Assembly: GCF_964355755.1 (NCBI RefSeq)
Contig: NC_092672.1
Location: 23,372,501-23,436,500 of the forward strand
Source of the DNA: Antedon mediterranea
Lineage: Eukaryota; Echinodermata; Crinoidea; Comatulida; Antedonidae
DNA length: 64,000 nucleotides
Direction of reading: 5' to 3'
Below the pieces are notes generated by a model, which did not search any database, was not told where the DNA came from, and saw only the letters and a program-made list of their open reading frames with translations. A program made the position numbers and the translations under genes. The stretch's first letter is position 1; each line of letters begins with the position of its first letter. Positions 22,656 through 34,393 of this stretch are shown piece after piece.

Positions 22656-25221
22656 TCTATATATAAATTTACGTAAGGGCAAAATTCGGTAAATCGCGCC
22701 TTACTTCTAGAATTTTCACTCGATGGTATGTAAAGTTGGTTCGTACTTTCGGTACTGATTTTAACCGCCTGATGTAACCCTGTTTACTAATTAAATTGAG
22801 TTAGATAATTAGTTATTGACGATTAAAACGAATTTAGGTTCAACGATTTGCCCCAAATAGGGGTGTTTTCCGATCGTGGTATACACTGTCTAATGGATGT
22901 CCATCTTGAAAAATACCCGCCAAAAAAAATGCGAGGAGGCTTCGCATTTTTCTATCTCCTCCTACGATAATTGTTTTTAATAGCTGAAAACCGGTTGAAC
23001 AGCTAGAGTACACCATCATAATGTTGAAGACAGGCCGATTTTCTTTAAAAAATACTATTTTGATAGATTTAATATACGATTATACAAATGTATTGATTTG
23101 CGATGAATGGAACATCCCAATCTCTCAGTCTGCCAGAGTTTGGTTTAACACAAGTACTGTAGGTAAATTTATGAGCCCTTGGTTTAACACATACGGTAGG
23201 TAAATATATGGGCCCTTTGAGAATAAACTTGCAATACTTTGACAATACTGTAAATACCTATTAACTATTTTTCATTTGAATCGAACATTTCTTACTGTGA
23301 ATGTTCGTACTGTTAGATGTAATATAAAAATATATACAAATAAACTTTATTACTGAGACTGTGGATAGGCTCTACTGTTAGATATACAAATAAACTTTAT
23401 ACTGACAGTTCCTTCTCAACGTTTGTATTAATTAATAATTACCAAAAATATAAACGTCGTAGTGGTGTATCGTGACATGTACTTTAATATTTCAATCGAT
23501 TATGACAGTGACAGTTTTAACAAAGTATTAAATCGCAGATGTTTTAGGCCTACTGTATTTAGAGGTATATTATTTATAGGCCTATAAAACATGAACAAAA
23601 TATTTCGTTACTCAGTGGATAAAGAATATATTTAAAAATTGTTACTCTTTGTACCTATCCGCTTTCCCATCCCTCAACCCTAATGTTACATAGCGAGGAG
23701 GCTTCGCATTTTCCTATCTCCTCCTACGATAATTGTTTTTAATAGCTGAAAACCGGTTGAACAGCTAGAGTACACCATCATAATGTTGAAGACAGGCCGA
23801 TTTTCTTTAAAAAATACTATTTTGATAGATTGCTAGAGTACACCATCATAATGTTGAAGACAGGCCGATTTTCTTTAAAAAATACTATTTTGATAGATTT
23901 AATATACGATTATACAAATGTATTGATTTGCGATGAATGGAACATCCCAATCTCTCAGTCTGCCAGAGTTTGGTTTAACACAAGTACTGTAGGTAAATTT
24001 ATGAGCCCTTGGTTTAACACATACGGTAGGTAAATATATGGGCCCTTTGAGAATAAACTTGCAATAGGTTCGGAAAATGTTAAAAACCAATTTCTATTAT
24101 TTGAATCGGTAAACAGTTTCCATTTATTATACATTGATAATGAAACATGAAATATTCCTATTTATGTCCCTCGAGGTTCATTACAATTTATATTTAGTAG
24201 TCCCACGGACTTCATCTTAGCCACTCCCCCGAGTGCTAAGGCCAAATTTATGATACCCTACTTTCTATGTAAGTTTAGTTACAGTTAGTTTTTGACGATA
24301 ATACAACGAATTTAGGTTACACCCTTCGGCCGCGAAAACGTTTCTGTACAAATATGATACCGATTGGCTTTATTTCATTCAACAGCGACCATAATCTCGC
24401 CAATTACAGGATAGATAAACTATTTTATTATTGATGTGCTTATAAATTAAGACTCATGTAAACAGCTTGATTACATCATTTTACAGACAAACGAAACTTT
24501 TTTTAAAACATACTGTTTCAATAACTGAGTATAATACTGTATACGTTTTCATAAGTAAGTGCATATACATTTTCGTGTTTTCATTGACGAGATTGTAATA
24601 GTAACTTCAGTAACTATTACAGTACTTATTTATTATACGACACAAGACAATTGTATCTGACAGGTACGTACATTATTCTAAAAAATAAGTCTAGATAGAT
24701 CCCTTAGGCGTCATAAATCACAGGCCAACAAATCAGTACTCATGACAGAAATTCGACCCAGTTTGGTTCACACAAATGTTTACAGGAATTTCAACACCAC
24801 AACCGATGATTTGCCCTAAATATTTAGGTAGACTACAGTTTAATTTTTCACTGAATAGGAGCTTGAATTTCCGATTTCCATTTCGCAGAATGTCTAGGTC
24901 TATTTATTTAGTTTGGTTCTTATAATATATAAATACAATCAACTTTATTACTGCGGTTCCATCACCCCCACCACGTGCCGCCCAATTCCCGTACATACAT
25001 TTCCATTTCTCCCTAATTTCTTTAATCCACATAAATTAATTGTCCTTTATGGAATCCAGTATTGGTTTTGTTGTCTCTATTTCTGAATACCCCAATTAGG
25101 GGGACACTTCCGTTTTTGTTTAGTGTCCCAAAAAAGTCCCCGTCCGTGGATTCTACTGTATTCGAGAACCATCTGTGAGCACCCCTAGATGGTACGCGAG
25201 CGAAGCGAGCGTGCCATCTAG
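22656..25221 (+). mobile_element. Non-autonomous Helitron-like element, 2.6 kb
   Basis: It starts TCTATATATAAATTTACG after an A and ends CTAG before a T. The terminal hairpin is GATGGTACGCGAGCG then AAGCGAGCGTGCCATC (25188-25217). There are no terminal inverted repeats and no Rep or helicase coding sequence. It shares both ends with 4176-5384. An internal segment is duplicated (22927-23225 and 23694-24066), and the second copy has an extra 66-bp repeat (23767-23832). Short ORFs reading MLKTGRFSLKNT in the two segments are the same repeat translated twice. Confidence 0.75.
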
Positions 25222-27265
25222 TTCATATAAATAATACATTCCAATACAACGTATATTATTACTTGTTTATTTATCACAGTATACATTTTAGTTGAGGAAT
25301 ATTTTCATAACTATTATAATAGCTTTTATACGAGTCCGAGGCCTAGCCCTATTAGCGAGCGATTGTTCCAGGGGCGGAAAGTCACTTAGTGACGTTGTGA
25401 TCGGGCGCGTAGGGCCTAGCTAATATTAAAAATATTACCTGAAATAAGCGGCTAACAAGAACTGTTATATACTTGCTTACAATTGTTTTGTTATTGATGA
25501 ACAAACAAGCAATTAGATTGAATAACAAATTATTTATTCATTTTTTTTGGGTAAAAACATGTACAAACTAGTAGTAGTAGTACTGTATAATATAAATTAA
25601 TAGTAATATTAAACTAATACAGTATAAATAATAAAATATAAAATAGGCCTAACATACAATAAATATTCAATTTTTAAGGTCTATCACATGACAATAACAT
25701 AATTTACAGAGTATAGTGTAGTAGGTTTGCATTCAACATAAATATTTATTTGTAATTCAGCATTTTGTTTTAAATAATTAAATTATAGTTTGGGTATGAC
25801 AATGTCGGTAGGTACCGGTGTCATCTTTTTATCCACTTCACTCTCAGTTTGAAGTCACAAAGACAGAGAACTCTGCATCATCAACAATTCCTGAAAGTGT
25901 CAGAAAAAATAATAAATATTATTTTAAAAAAAAATGTTAATGTCTGGTTGTATATATAATTATAATATTATTATGATGACATAAAAGTAAGGCAAATAGA
26001 AGCTGTATTTTATTAATTAAATTACAGTATTTACTATTATTATTTATATAATCTAGGCCTACTAGTAGCCTAGCTAGGCATCTATTGAGCCTAATAAATC
26101 AAATAATAAATGAAAAATAAAATAATAATATTAGTAGGCCTACTGATTGAAAAAAAAGGATTTTTTGGGGCGGGGGATCAGATCACCAGGCTAGGCCGGC
26201 CAGGACCAATGATACTCGTAATCAGTACAACTTAACGACTATCGGATCAGCATCAACACAGTACAACACACGTCTCGCTATATCGCCTATACTGACACAC
26301 GTGTCTCGCGTTGCCGAAACCACGCTCACAGCTAGAAAATGTACCTACCTTTCGAGGCCTGAGAATACACCAATAAATTTTGAACAGGATAGAAATATAT
26401 CATACTCGATTAAACTAATATTATTCTTGATAAAACAATTGATTATAATTTGTTTAATTTGTTGGGATGCACCTCCGACTATTCAGAAAATGGACAATAA
26501 TCCGGACAATGATACACAAACTCGTGGTAGTTACTTTAACCGTTCTTTATTCTTCGGTAAAGTCTGAAACACAAATAAACTCAGTGAAAACACGCACAAG
26601 GCAGCACAGCTGCATGTGCAAACAACCCCAAAATACAGCGTAGCAGATACATACAGTCAAACTACTACACGAGGGCTAGTCAGGCTTATGGCCAATTAGC
26701 CGATCGAAACACTTAACTAAATAGCCTAACTAATAATTTTAATATTCAAAGTCAAGAACATTAACACAACTTAAATGTTATAAAACGTACGTAGTACTCC
26801 CACGTATCACTGTCGGAAATAAGATAAATACAGTATCTACTATTAGATAATAAGCGTGATCTTGCTGACAATTCTGTTTTCCACCAAAACAAATCTTTAC
26901 GCCACCAACGTCAAAGTTCGAAATCCGAAACAGACAACAAAACAGTAGTCAAATCGTACCACATTTATAAATTTCACGAGTCCCGACTTCAGTCGCCGAA
27001 TGTATTGTATTAGCTTCGGTTTCTTTGAAGGAAACCGATTGGTTATTCAATTATACTTATTAGGAAATGCTTTTACCATAATAGGTAATGTTGGGCGGTT
27101 CTTAAATATTCATGAGAGCTTAAAATAAAACAGCACTTATTTGCTAGGCGACGAAAAATCATGGTTTCAGTTTTCAACGATAGGTGGCGCTTCAAAATCG
27201 TCAATGCAGAAGTAAGTCGATTTTACACGATTTAACGGTCAAAACGCGAAGTGGCTTTCCCACTG
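25222..27265. other. Right interior of the 5.15-kb TIR element
   Basis: No gene supported. A phrase GTTGGGATGCACCTCCGACT at 26460 resembles GTTGGGATGCAGCTTCGACT at 22498, both inside the same element, so there is an internal direct repeat. The 88-codon ORF at 26301 has no recognisable domain. Confidence 0.4.
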
Positions 27266-28105
27266 CTATGCTGAAAAGTTGTAAGGATTACTTTTGGTAG
27301 AAGGGCTGTTCTTACCTAAAATTAGAGCAAATACATAAGCCCATAACACCATAATAATATTATGACAAAATATATATTACATATACACACACATATATTA
27401 TACAAAATTTTATATTTTTTGTGGTATATTGTTCTGTATAATATTGAATATCCTAAGTTGTTTAAATTTAACCAATGGCAGCATATCATAGTTAAAATTA
27501 TTTGAGTTGCTCTTACAGCCTTGTGTTAAATGTTAGTTGGAACCATTGTTATAATTTTAAATCTTTTGGTTTAGGAACCAAATTCAAGCCTATTAAATTC
27601 CATTGATTTGCTACTCATATATTTTTGTCATTTTTTGGTTAAATTTAGCTATTTTAGGGCTTTCAACAATCTACAACATTTACATTTTTATTGACTAATT
27701 AAAATACAATATCTAGCTATTTGTTGGTTTTCAACAATCTACAACATTCTTTTTTTATGGGCTAATTAAAATAATACAGTATCTATCTATTATTTGGATT
27801 TTCAACATATACAGTATTCTAGCTAATTTTGGGTTATTTAAAACTAATTGTAAATTGCTAAAAGGCCACATAACAAACAAAACTTGTTTAACATCCCCTG
27901 CCCTCCTAGATGTTTGGCTTTCTTTCCTCTGGTGTAATTTTTGTTGTGTTTAACAGTTTATGAGAAAAAATTGCTTTACTTGAAACAGTATTGTGGTTAT
28001 AATCAAGAAATTGCAAATGAAAAGGCAATTAAATTAGTTCAACAATACATTGATAAAGATGCACACAAGTATAGCTAACAATTCTTGCGTAAGCTACATT
28101 TAAAT
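27266..28105 (+). repeat. Cassette intron, copy 1, resumed
   Basis: Continues the intron homologous to 53310-54783 and 57626-58980. Shared landmarks are TAAGCCCATAACACC, TTAGGAACCAAATTC, CTATTTTAGGGCTTTCAACA and AGAAATTGCAAATGA. It holds the empty sites for the solo LTR (near 27615-27640) and for the GTCG-rich insertion of copy 2. Confidence 0.85.
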
Positions 28106-28573
28106 TTCTAATTTTTTAAAATAAATTTGAGATTTTTTTTTTCACACTTAATGTAAATTAATTCAAATAACCCACAAAATTTTAGATGATACAATCTGTT
28201 TCATATTTCAGAATTTAAATATACCTTATGTTTTGGTGCACAAAATGCCATAAGTAAGAAGCAATTTTTTTATTAACGGATAGAAGCATAATGTATATTT
28301 TAAAATGTAAAACAAATCGGAATAGTTCACACAAAACAACAAATTGTACATGCTTTATAAAACAATATTTAAAAATGTATTGTTTCGAAAATTAACTGAG
28401 GACATTGTTGTGGGAAAATAGGACAAGTAGATCAAAATGCAAGATAAACATTTATTATTCAATAAGGATGTTGTATCAAAAACAATAAGATATTTAATCA
28501 TTTTATTTTATTACGTATTAACATGTTGTACTGTATGTTTTGTAATATTCTTAATGTTTAATATATTCAATAG

Positions 28574-29315
28574 AATGGTCATACAGCATAAAAAGGCCAA
28601 TTTACACAGACGAGCGGTAACGGTAAGCGGTAAAGTTGATCGGAAAACGCAAAAATAGAATCTATGTTATTTCTTATGACCATTTACACAGAACGCGGAG
28701 CGGACGAGCGGTTGACCGGAAATCCGCTCAGGATCGAAACAGATTCGATTTTGTGAAAATACCGCGCGGTAATTATGGATTCTGGCCAACCAACGACATG
28801 ATTGAAATGACGTCATCTATCAACAAATTTTGTTTGCGTCCGTCGAGTGAAAGACGACAATAAATACGAGTGCCGTAGTAGGCCTAGCCTATAGTTTCTT
28901 CTTCTTTTTATTCAGAAATACAAACACCTACGACGTGACTAATGTTCGTATAAGGATAGTGAAAAGAAAATATACATTTTAGTACGTTATTAGGCAACAA
29001 TTCCCTCTAAAACTTAGGCCTGTGTGTGCTAGGCCTACTGACAGTCAGTCACATCCAGGCCAGCAGTGACTGTAACATGCATTAACCTCGAGGCCTATAC
29101 CATACTCCATGGGCCTACACGCACCTACTTTCCACCACTCTGTTCGCGAACTCCGCGCGCTGTGTAAATGGAAAAAACCACGCGGTTTTTCGCTTACAAT
29201 TACCGCTTACCGTTACCGCTCGTCTGTGTAAATTGGCCTTTACATGTTGCTGCTCAAGTGGGCAGTACTGAAAACTGCAATCAGATATGCCTGCATGGCG
29301 CAAAATGTTCAAAAT
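28574..29315 (+). pseudogene. Dead ankyrin exon split by a TIR element
   Basis: An acceptor (ATTCAATAG, as in exons 3 and 5) is followed by codons NGHTA at 28574-28588. A TIR element of about 650 bp then interrupts the frame. From 29241 the module resumes with HVAAQVGSTENC. Near the 3' end one extra A puts the terminal GANVQNK-like part out of frame, giving a stop, and the expected donor (AAG then GTAAGT) has lost its GT so that AAAATAAGTC remains. The exon is thus broken three ways: insertion, frameshift and splice donor. The order of the three events cannot be read from the sequence. Confidence 0.75.
28592..29240. mobile_element. TIR element (about 650 bp) inside the dead ankyrin exon
   Basis: The ends are perfect inverted repeats of roughly 43 bp beginning AAAGGCCAATTTACACAGAC, inside which the words GAGCGGTAACGG and TAAGCGGTAA repeat. 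A second inner pair (TTTACACAG next to GCGGAGCGG on the left, CCGCGCGCTGTGTAAA on the right) makes the ends hairpin-rich. Target duplication is ambiguous (TA or TWA) because of A/T runs at both borders. There is no transposase; it is a non-autonomous element, possibly Harbinger- or mariner-type. Confidence 0.75.
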
Positions 29316-29706
29316 AAGTCATACATTCATTATTATTCATTATATGTTAATCTGAAATTTCACTCTTCATTTTACTTATAATTGAATAGTAATACATTCT
29401 TAAAATGTTTAAAAAAAAACCAGAATTGATCATTAAATGTGTAATAATATGCCAAAATAGTATGAATAATTTTATTCTGAAATAATTATGAACAACACTT
29501 GTTATTTGTATAAAATAAAATTCTCAAAATCATCTATTAAAACTTGTAATCAACTGTTTGTATTAGCAAATGTACTTCACGTTTGTGCAGGCATGATCTT
29601 ATATACACATAAAACACAATATTTTTGATGTGAGTAAAAGATTTCATCATTCAATGCTAAAATGAGAACTTGAATTGTACAACACAGTTTTTAAATGTTT
29701 GTTATT

Positions 29707-29800
29707 TTATTTCATTTCATTTATTCATTCGACCAATAAACAGATACAGAACAGAAAAAAGCACATGGTCAGGGGCAAGTAAAGCAAAACAATTACTATA
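29707..29800 (-). mobile_element. LINE-type 3' tail
   Basis: Read on the minus strand it ends TGAATAAATGAAATGAAATA, a short-word tail typical of animal non-LTR elements, preceded by CTTGCCCCTGACCATGTGC. A related phrase occurs in intron 1 near 8320. No coding part is present. Confidence 0.45.
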
Positions 29801-30348
29801 ACCGCCCTGGCTTTAAACACGATGTAGCTCTCGTTCTGCGAAGCCTAGCAACTAACAAAAAACAGTGACGTAAAGCTTGAAAATCCCCTTTTAGAATATG
29901 GCATCATCTTTTGTGCCTTCTATTTGCATAAGCGATGTTTAGTTAGTAATACGCAGGGTGGTTTTGGGCGCTTTAGGTGCTAAAGGGGTAAAGAGCAATA
30001 GACATACTGTAAATTAAAACAACAAAATACAAAAAATATTGCACCAAGTAAAACATTTGTACAATCTTACTAAAAAGTCTCTTAGTATAAGGGACCTATA
30101 CATAAATATACAAAATTAAATAATTAAAAGATTAATAATCGGTTATTGAAAATTTAACTACTTTAATATAATAGAAGTTGCCTTAACATAGTAGCACAAA
30201 TTAAATTGTAAATTTTGATTAAAATCTTTATTAACTCAAGATCCTGTATATTTATATTTAAAGCATAACGGAACAAAATTTCATTTTTTTTAAAAGAGCA
30301 AAATATACATAAATTGGCATTTCTCAACATTGAGACAATTGAGAATAG

Positions 30349-30400
30349 AGTTGTAGCTTGATGATTAAGACGGTCGGCTAGCAATCTAAGGGTCCTGTGT
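30349..30400 (+). mobile_element. Possible tRNA-derived SINE head, decayed
   Basis: GTAGCTTGATGATTAAGACG resembles an A box. GGCTAGCAATCTAAGGGTCC followed by TGTGTTACATG is a damaged B-box region. No foldable cloverleaf or SINE body follows, so this is only a suggestive remnant. Confidence 0.35.
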
Positions 30401-31074
30401 TACATGTTTTTAAGAATAAAAACTTATTTCATTGTATCCTACAACTTTTTTAAACATTGATGCTTTCAATTAAATTTAAAACAATTATTGGATGGATATT
30501 GTAATTGAAGACTATCTAAGTTGTAATCCGGCAGATGCGGACATTCAGGCGACTTAACTTAAAAAGTTAATTGAATGATGAAGGCTTGTCATAAACAGTA
30601 GAATTGAAGCAATTTTATGATACATTACAGAAGGATAATCACTAGGTTTATTTTGACATTTCATCTGACTCCAAAATCTTATTTGTACAGTAGGCCTTGT
30701 ATTTTTAGCTAAAGAATATATTTACGCTGACAGTAAAGTATCTCGAGCAAACTTTAAATTATTTTTTGTCATTTCTTAAAATATAAAAACAAAAAAACAG
30801 GCCAATGTTATTAAATTATAAAAAACCTGTTATTGTAAGTTAATTTATACTAGAGTGTAGGCTACATAAGCAAAGCAGGCCTACCCTATAAAAATGAATA
30901 AATAATATATTAAGATTTAATGACATTTTTTGACAAAATGGGTTTTATTACATGATATACCAAAATATGAGCCCATATTATTAACATGATAATATTATGA
31001 ACAATTTCAAATTTTTTGGTGGTTGTTGTGCTTTGTATAGCAAATTTTGAAATGTCTTAAAGTATCACCTATAA

Positions 31075-31620
31075 CAAGTGTTATAACGTTCGTAAAAGCC
31101 AGTTACTTATTCGTCGTAGAGGGCGTAGATGCAAACAAGTTTGCTGAACTGGGGTGGCAAATGGTAAAGTAGGTCATGGGTGATCGATTCATACTAAATA
31201 AAAAAAAAAAAATTAAGTATGTCAAGTGTTATAACGTTCGTAAAAGCCAGTTACTTATAGAGGACGTAGATGCAAAAAAGTTTGCGGAACTGGGGTGGCA
31301 AATCGTAAAGTAGGTCAAGGGTGATTGATTTATACCAACATTTTTGAAAAAATTAAGTAGGTCAAGTGTTATAACGTACGTAAAGCCAGTTTCTTATTCA
31401 CCGTAGAGGGCGTAGATGCAAAAAAGTTCGCGGAACTAGGGTGGCAAATGGTAAAGTAGGTCAAGGGATACCAAAATATGTTGAAAATATTAAGTAGGTC
31501 AAGTGTTATAACGTTCATAAAAGCTAGTTACTTATTCGCCGTAGAGGGCGTAAATGCATAAAATGTTATTGAACTTTGACCGGAAGAAGTAGAGGAGGTC
31601 AAGGCTAAGATGTTGATGCA
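31075..31620. repeat. 140-bp tandem repeat, four units
   Basis: Units begin at CAAGTGTTATAACGTTCGTA near 31075, 31223, 31363 and 31500. They contain GCCAGTTACTTATTC, CGTAGAGGGCGTAGATGCAA and GGGGTGGCAAATGGTAAAGT. The last unit is partial and diverged. Confidence 0.85.
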
Positions 31621-32604
31621 ATAACCACTCAATTAGATAGTTATTACATAAAATCTGTTTTTAAAAATATTTGTGACTGTCCCTTTAATTCAATTTGAAT
31701 AAGGAACTAGGAACTAGTAACCAACTTCACAGACATAGCATTCGACAGCTTGTAAAAAAATTTGTCAAAAACACATTTTTCGCACAAACTTGCTGTTTTA
31801 ACATAGCTTAATAGATAAAGGGGAATCAAACGGTGCCCCAGCTCAAAAGGCGCTAGCTATCAGTCTTCTGGTTTAGGAAGAGTCAGAGTAACACATTTTA
31901 AGTTTTGTAATATAGATTGGTTTGCTACTCATCATTATAGTCATTGTTGGTCAATATTTGCCTACTTTTGGGTTATTTAAAATTTGTTATTTATTTTGTC
32001 TTTTAAATTTAAATTGTCTTTAAATAAAAGTTAAATTGTGCGTAGTGCTGCCAATTTGAAAGGTATTCAAATCAATTCTAAGACTGGAAATCTGTTTGGA
32101 TATCATAGATGAAATACCCCTTGTAGCATTTCAAAGATATCATTTTTGATAAATGAATTTGACAATTATTGAAACCATTAGAGATCAGATGGTCATCAAA
32201 CTTATATAAATAAAAAATGGAAAAACCAATACAATAGATCTTTAGTCTGCTTTATGGCATATTTAACTGTCTGCTGACTGCATATTTAAGCATTGATGAT
32301 TGTTAGAATTCAAATTATTAATGGTGGGCTTATACTTAACATAGGTCTACTTTACTGTGAAAACAGGATGCTGGTCAACTCATCACTAAAATACTTTGAT
32401 AACAAATAGTGTATCAAGACTTAAATATTATGAAGAGGGAAGCTTGAATGCCACTATTATTCCAAAATAGGGATAGGCTGCTGTGTAGTGTTTATATGAC
32501 ATGTTCAGTTTTTAAATTCACTAGTAAATAATAAACCTTCTTAGTTTCTGTCTAATATCATTACTGCTAATGCAGCATATTAAAGTTTAAATTTCTAAAT
32601 TAGA
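31621..32604. other. Intron DNA, nothing recognised
   Basis: AT-rich sequence. The TTGGGTTATTTAAAA phrase near 31970 matches the cassette intron (27835, 58810), hinting at an old partial copy. No gene or element end seen. Confidence 0.35.
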
Positions 32605-33075
32605 TAGTCTATTACGTGCCTGCTTACCTGGATAAACCCGACAATAGCCCTTTTCCACGAAGTGCGAAACAAATACGAAAAGAAGAATTCTACCCGAATT
32701 CACCTCATAAAGAATGGTACATTCCGCTCTAGCGCCCTCTCGTGGGACCACTCCCACGTGTTACCGTCATCATTTCTTTTCGTACTGTCACGAAGACAAG
32801 TCACGAAGTTTGAGCGTTGCAATACGTCACAAACGAGGGAGAAATACCAACCTTATCTAACCTTGAGCTAGCCGAGGCTAAGTTGATCTTTTGATATACT
32901 ATTTATATCTATTAGAATACATTGGTTATTGATACGTTGGAAACCGTTGCCCTGTTTTGTTAATCTAACAGGGCAAAAATACTGTTAGACTAGAGAACTA
33001 GTTGTTGGATACGTTGCAAATTTTTTCACATACCGGGACTGTTCACCGGCATAGTGTAGCGAGTCATAGAATCAG

Positions 33076-34393
33076 TCAGGCGTATCCACTGTAACATAGT
33101 ACGTTAAAACGACGCGCGGCGGCAGAAGTTAAAGATACAAACGCCTGCTGGTCGGCAATTAGCCCCGTGATCTGTTGCAGCAGCGCAATGACCTCTGTAT
33201 CGAACTCCCGCGGGTGGTCCGGATCGGCCAAAAACGACAGCAAGTAGCCGGAGACGGATGTTACTCGAAGTGTCTCGCGGGCCGCTCTATCGATCGTGAG
33301 GAGCGTATCTTCTGTCTTCGCGGCCGTCGGAGCAAGCTAAGTAGTCTTTCCCGCTTCTAATCCTTGGTCCTCCCGAACCCGGTCCTTGGCGGCATCAGGC
33401 ACGCCTGGCGCAACAATGTACCTATCGAATTGAGCTCTAGGTACCGGAAAGGCGCATGAAAGAATGTTCGGCGCCGGTCTACGCGTACTGGTCTCGCGCG
33501 CGATAGCGTCCACGCGATCAACCAGCTCCGGGTCGAGAGGAACGACCGGGCACGTTGTAACCTTACGGAGAGGCGTACGTACCCCAAACGTTGAGAAACG
33601 TTTTGTAGATGGAGTTGGCTTCGGTTCGCGAAAAGCGTATTCGACGCCTAGATATTCCAATACCGCCGGAAGAATCTTATTAACCAGCGCCTGTAGCCCC
33701 TCCTCGCCGGGCCTCCGCAACTGCGCGGCTCTCTCCTCATCGGAGAGCGTGAGCATAGTACGGTCGGTCGAGTATCCCTCCTCCATTGAGGGTCCCTCAG
33801 AATACGGCAGTGGTGTCTGAGGTGGAGGCACCGGATAATATGGAATAGGAGGCCGTGGTTGAGGGAACACCGCGGGCTCGTCCCGTGGTACAGCCCTCAC
33901 CGCTGCCGCGATGGCTTGAATAATCACCGGAGAAAGCTCAGTATCCGGGAAACCAGTGGCCGCAGCGGGAACAGGCGCGGAACCGGCCTCTGCCTCATGC
34001 GCGGGAGCTGCGAGTATAACAGGCACCTCCTCGCGTGGCACGTTCTCAGCCGGAACGTCCATTACAGTTGCGCCTTCCTCCTGAGGTGCGATATCAACTG
34101 CTTTCTCTTCAATAACACGTCCCGCGAGACGTGGAAGCGATGCAAACTTAGCAGGCGTCCAGCGTACGCAAACCTCGCACGGATCTGACTAGCTGCACGT
34201 GCGGCAACTAACGCACCGCATGTGGACGTCCCGCGAGACGTGGAAGCGATGCAAACTTAGCAGGCGTCCAGCGTACGCAAACCTCGCACGGATCTGACTA
34301 GCTGCACGTGCGGCAACTAACGCACCGCATGTGGCGGTCCCACTTAACTGTTGATCGTGGGCCCCTGCACTGGATGCATTCTTGTTTTGGCAT
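33076..34393 (-). pseudogene. Decayed gag-like ORF with cysteine-rich N-terminus
   Basis: An ATG at 34393 begins MPKQECIQCRGP. Next come H21, C24, C27 and C30, an in-frame TAG at residue 32, and then C36-x2-C39-x2-W42. The array CxxC...HxxCxxCxxC...CxxCxxW looks zinc-binding. A 109-bp tandem duplication (34117-34225 and 34226-34334) shifts the frame and repeats this part. After it, the frame is open from 34188 with an internal ATG at 34062: a Pro/Ala-rich stretch (PRPPIPYYPVPPPQTPLPY), charged middle, a TAG at 33337-33339, then 86 more codons with helix-rich LLSFLADP and ALLQQITGLIADQQ, ending in TGA at 33076 inside the inverted end. About 400 codons before the duplication. Not matched to a named family; cysteine-array proteins of this style occur in invertebrate retroelements. 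Confidence 0.6.
34117..34334. repeat. 109-bp tandem duplication in the gag-like ORF
   Basis: Two virtually identical copies starting ACGTCCCGCGAGACGTGGAA, 109 bp apart. Because 109 is not a multiple of three, it breaks the ORF. Both copies keep the same TAG, so that stop existed before the duplication. Confidence 0.9.

Larger units (their letters stand above)
22114..27265. mobile_element. 5.15-kb TIR element with CTAT target duplication
   Basis: The left end is CAGTGGGACAGCCA; the inverted right end is CAGTGGGAAAGCCA. Both ends also share AATCGTGT.AAA further in. CTAT precedes it (22110-22113) and follows it (27266-27269). The uninterrupted paralogues at 57620-57640 and 53298 carry a single CTATGCTGAAA, so the borders are confirmed by an empty site. 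A Helitron-like element (22656-25221) is nested inside. No transposase was recognised. Superfamily is left open: 4-bp duplication argues against hAT (8 bp) and Tc1/mariner (TA). Confidence 0.8.
29316..31074. other. Intron DNA with LINE and SINE scraps
   Basis: Mostly AT-rich. Two scraps are listed separately (29707-29800 and 30349-30400). A minus-strand ORF at 30163-30384 shows no known motif. Nothing else supported. Confidence 0.35.

Noticed and set aside
23021-24033. Duplicated 60-67 codon ORFs (MLKTGRFSLKNT)
   Set aside because: Both are the same internally duplicated non-coding Helitron segment; the copy at 4550-4680 is not open.
33464-34188. Two + strand ORFs in the GC-rich cassette
   Set aside because: Shadows of the minus-strand ORF: few stops because of high GC; composition and motifs favour the minus strand.
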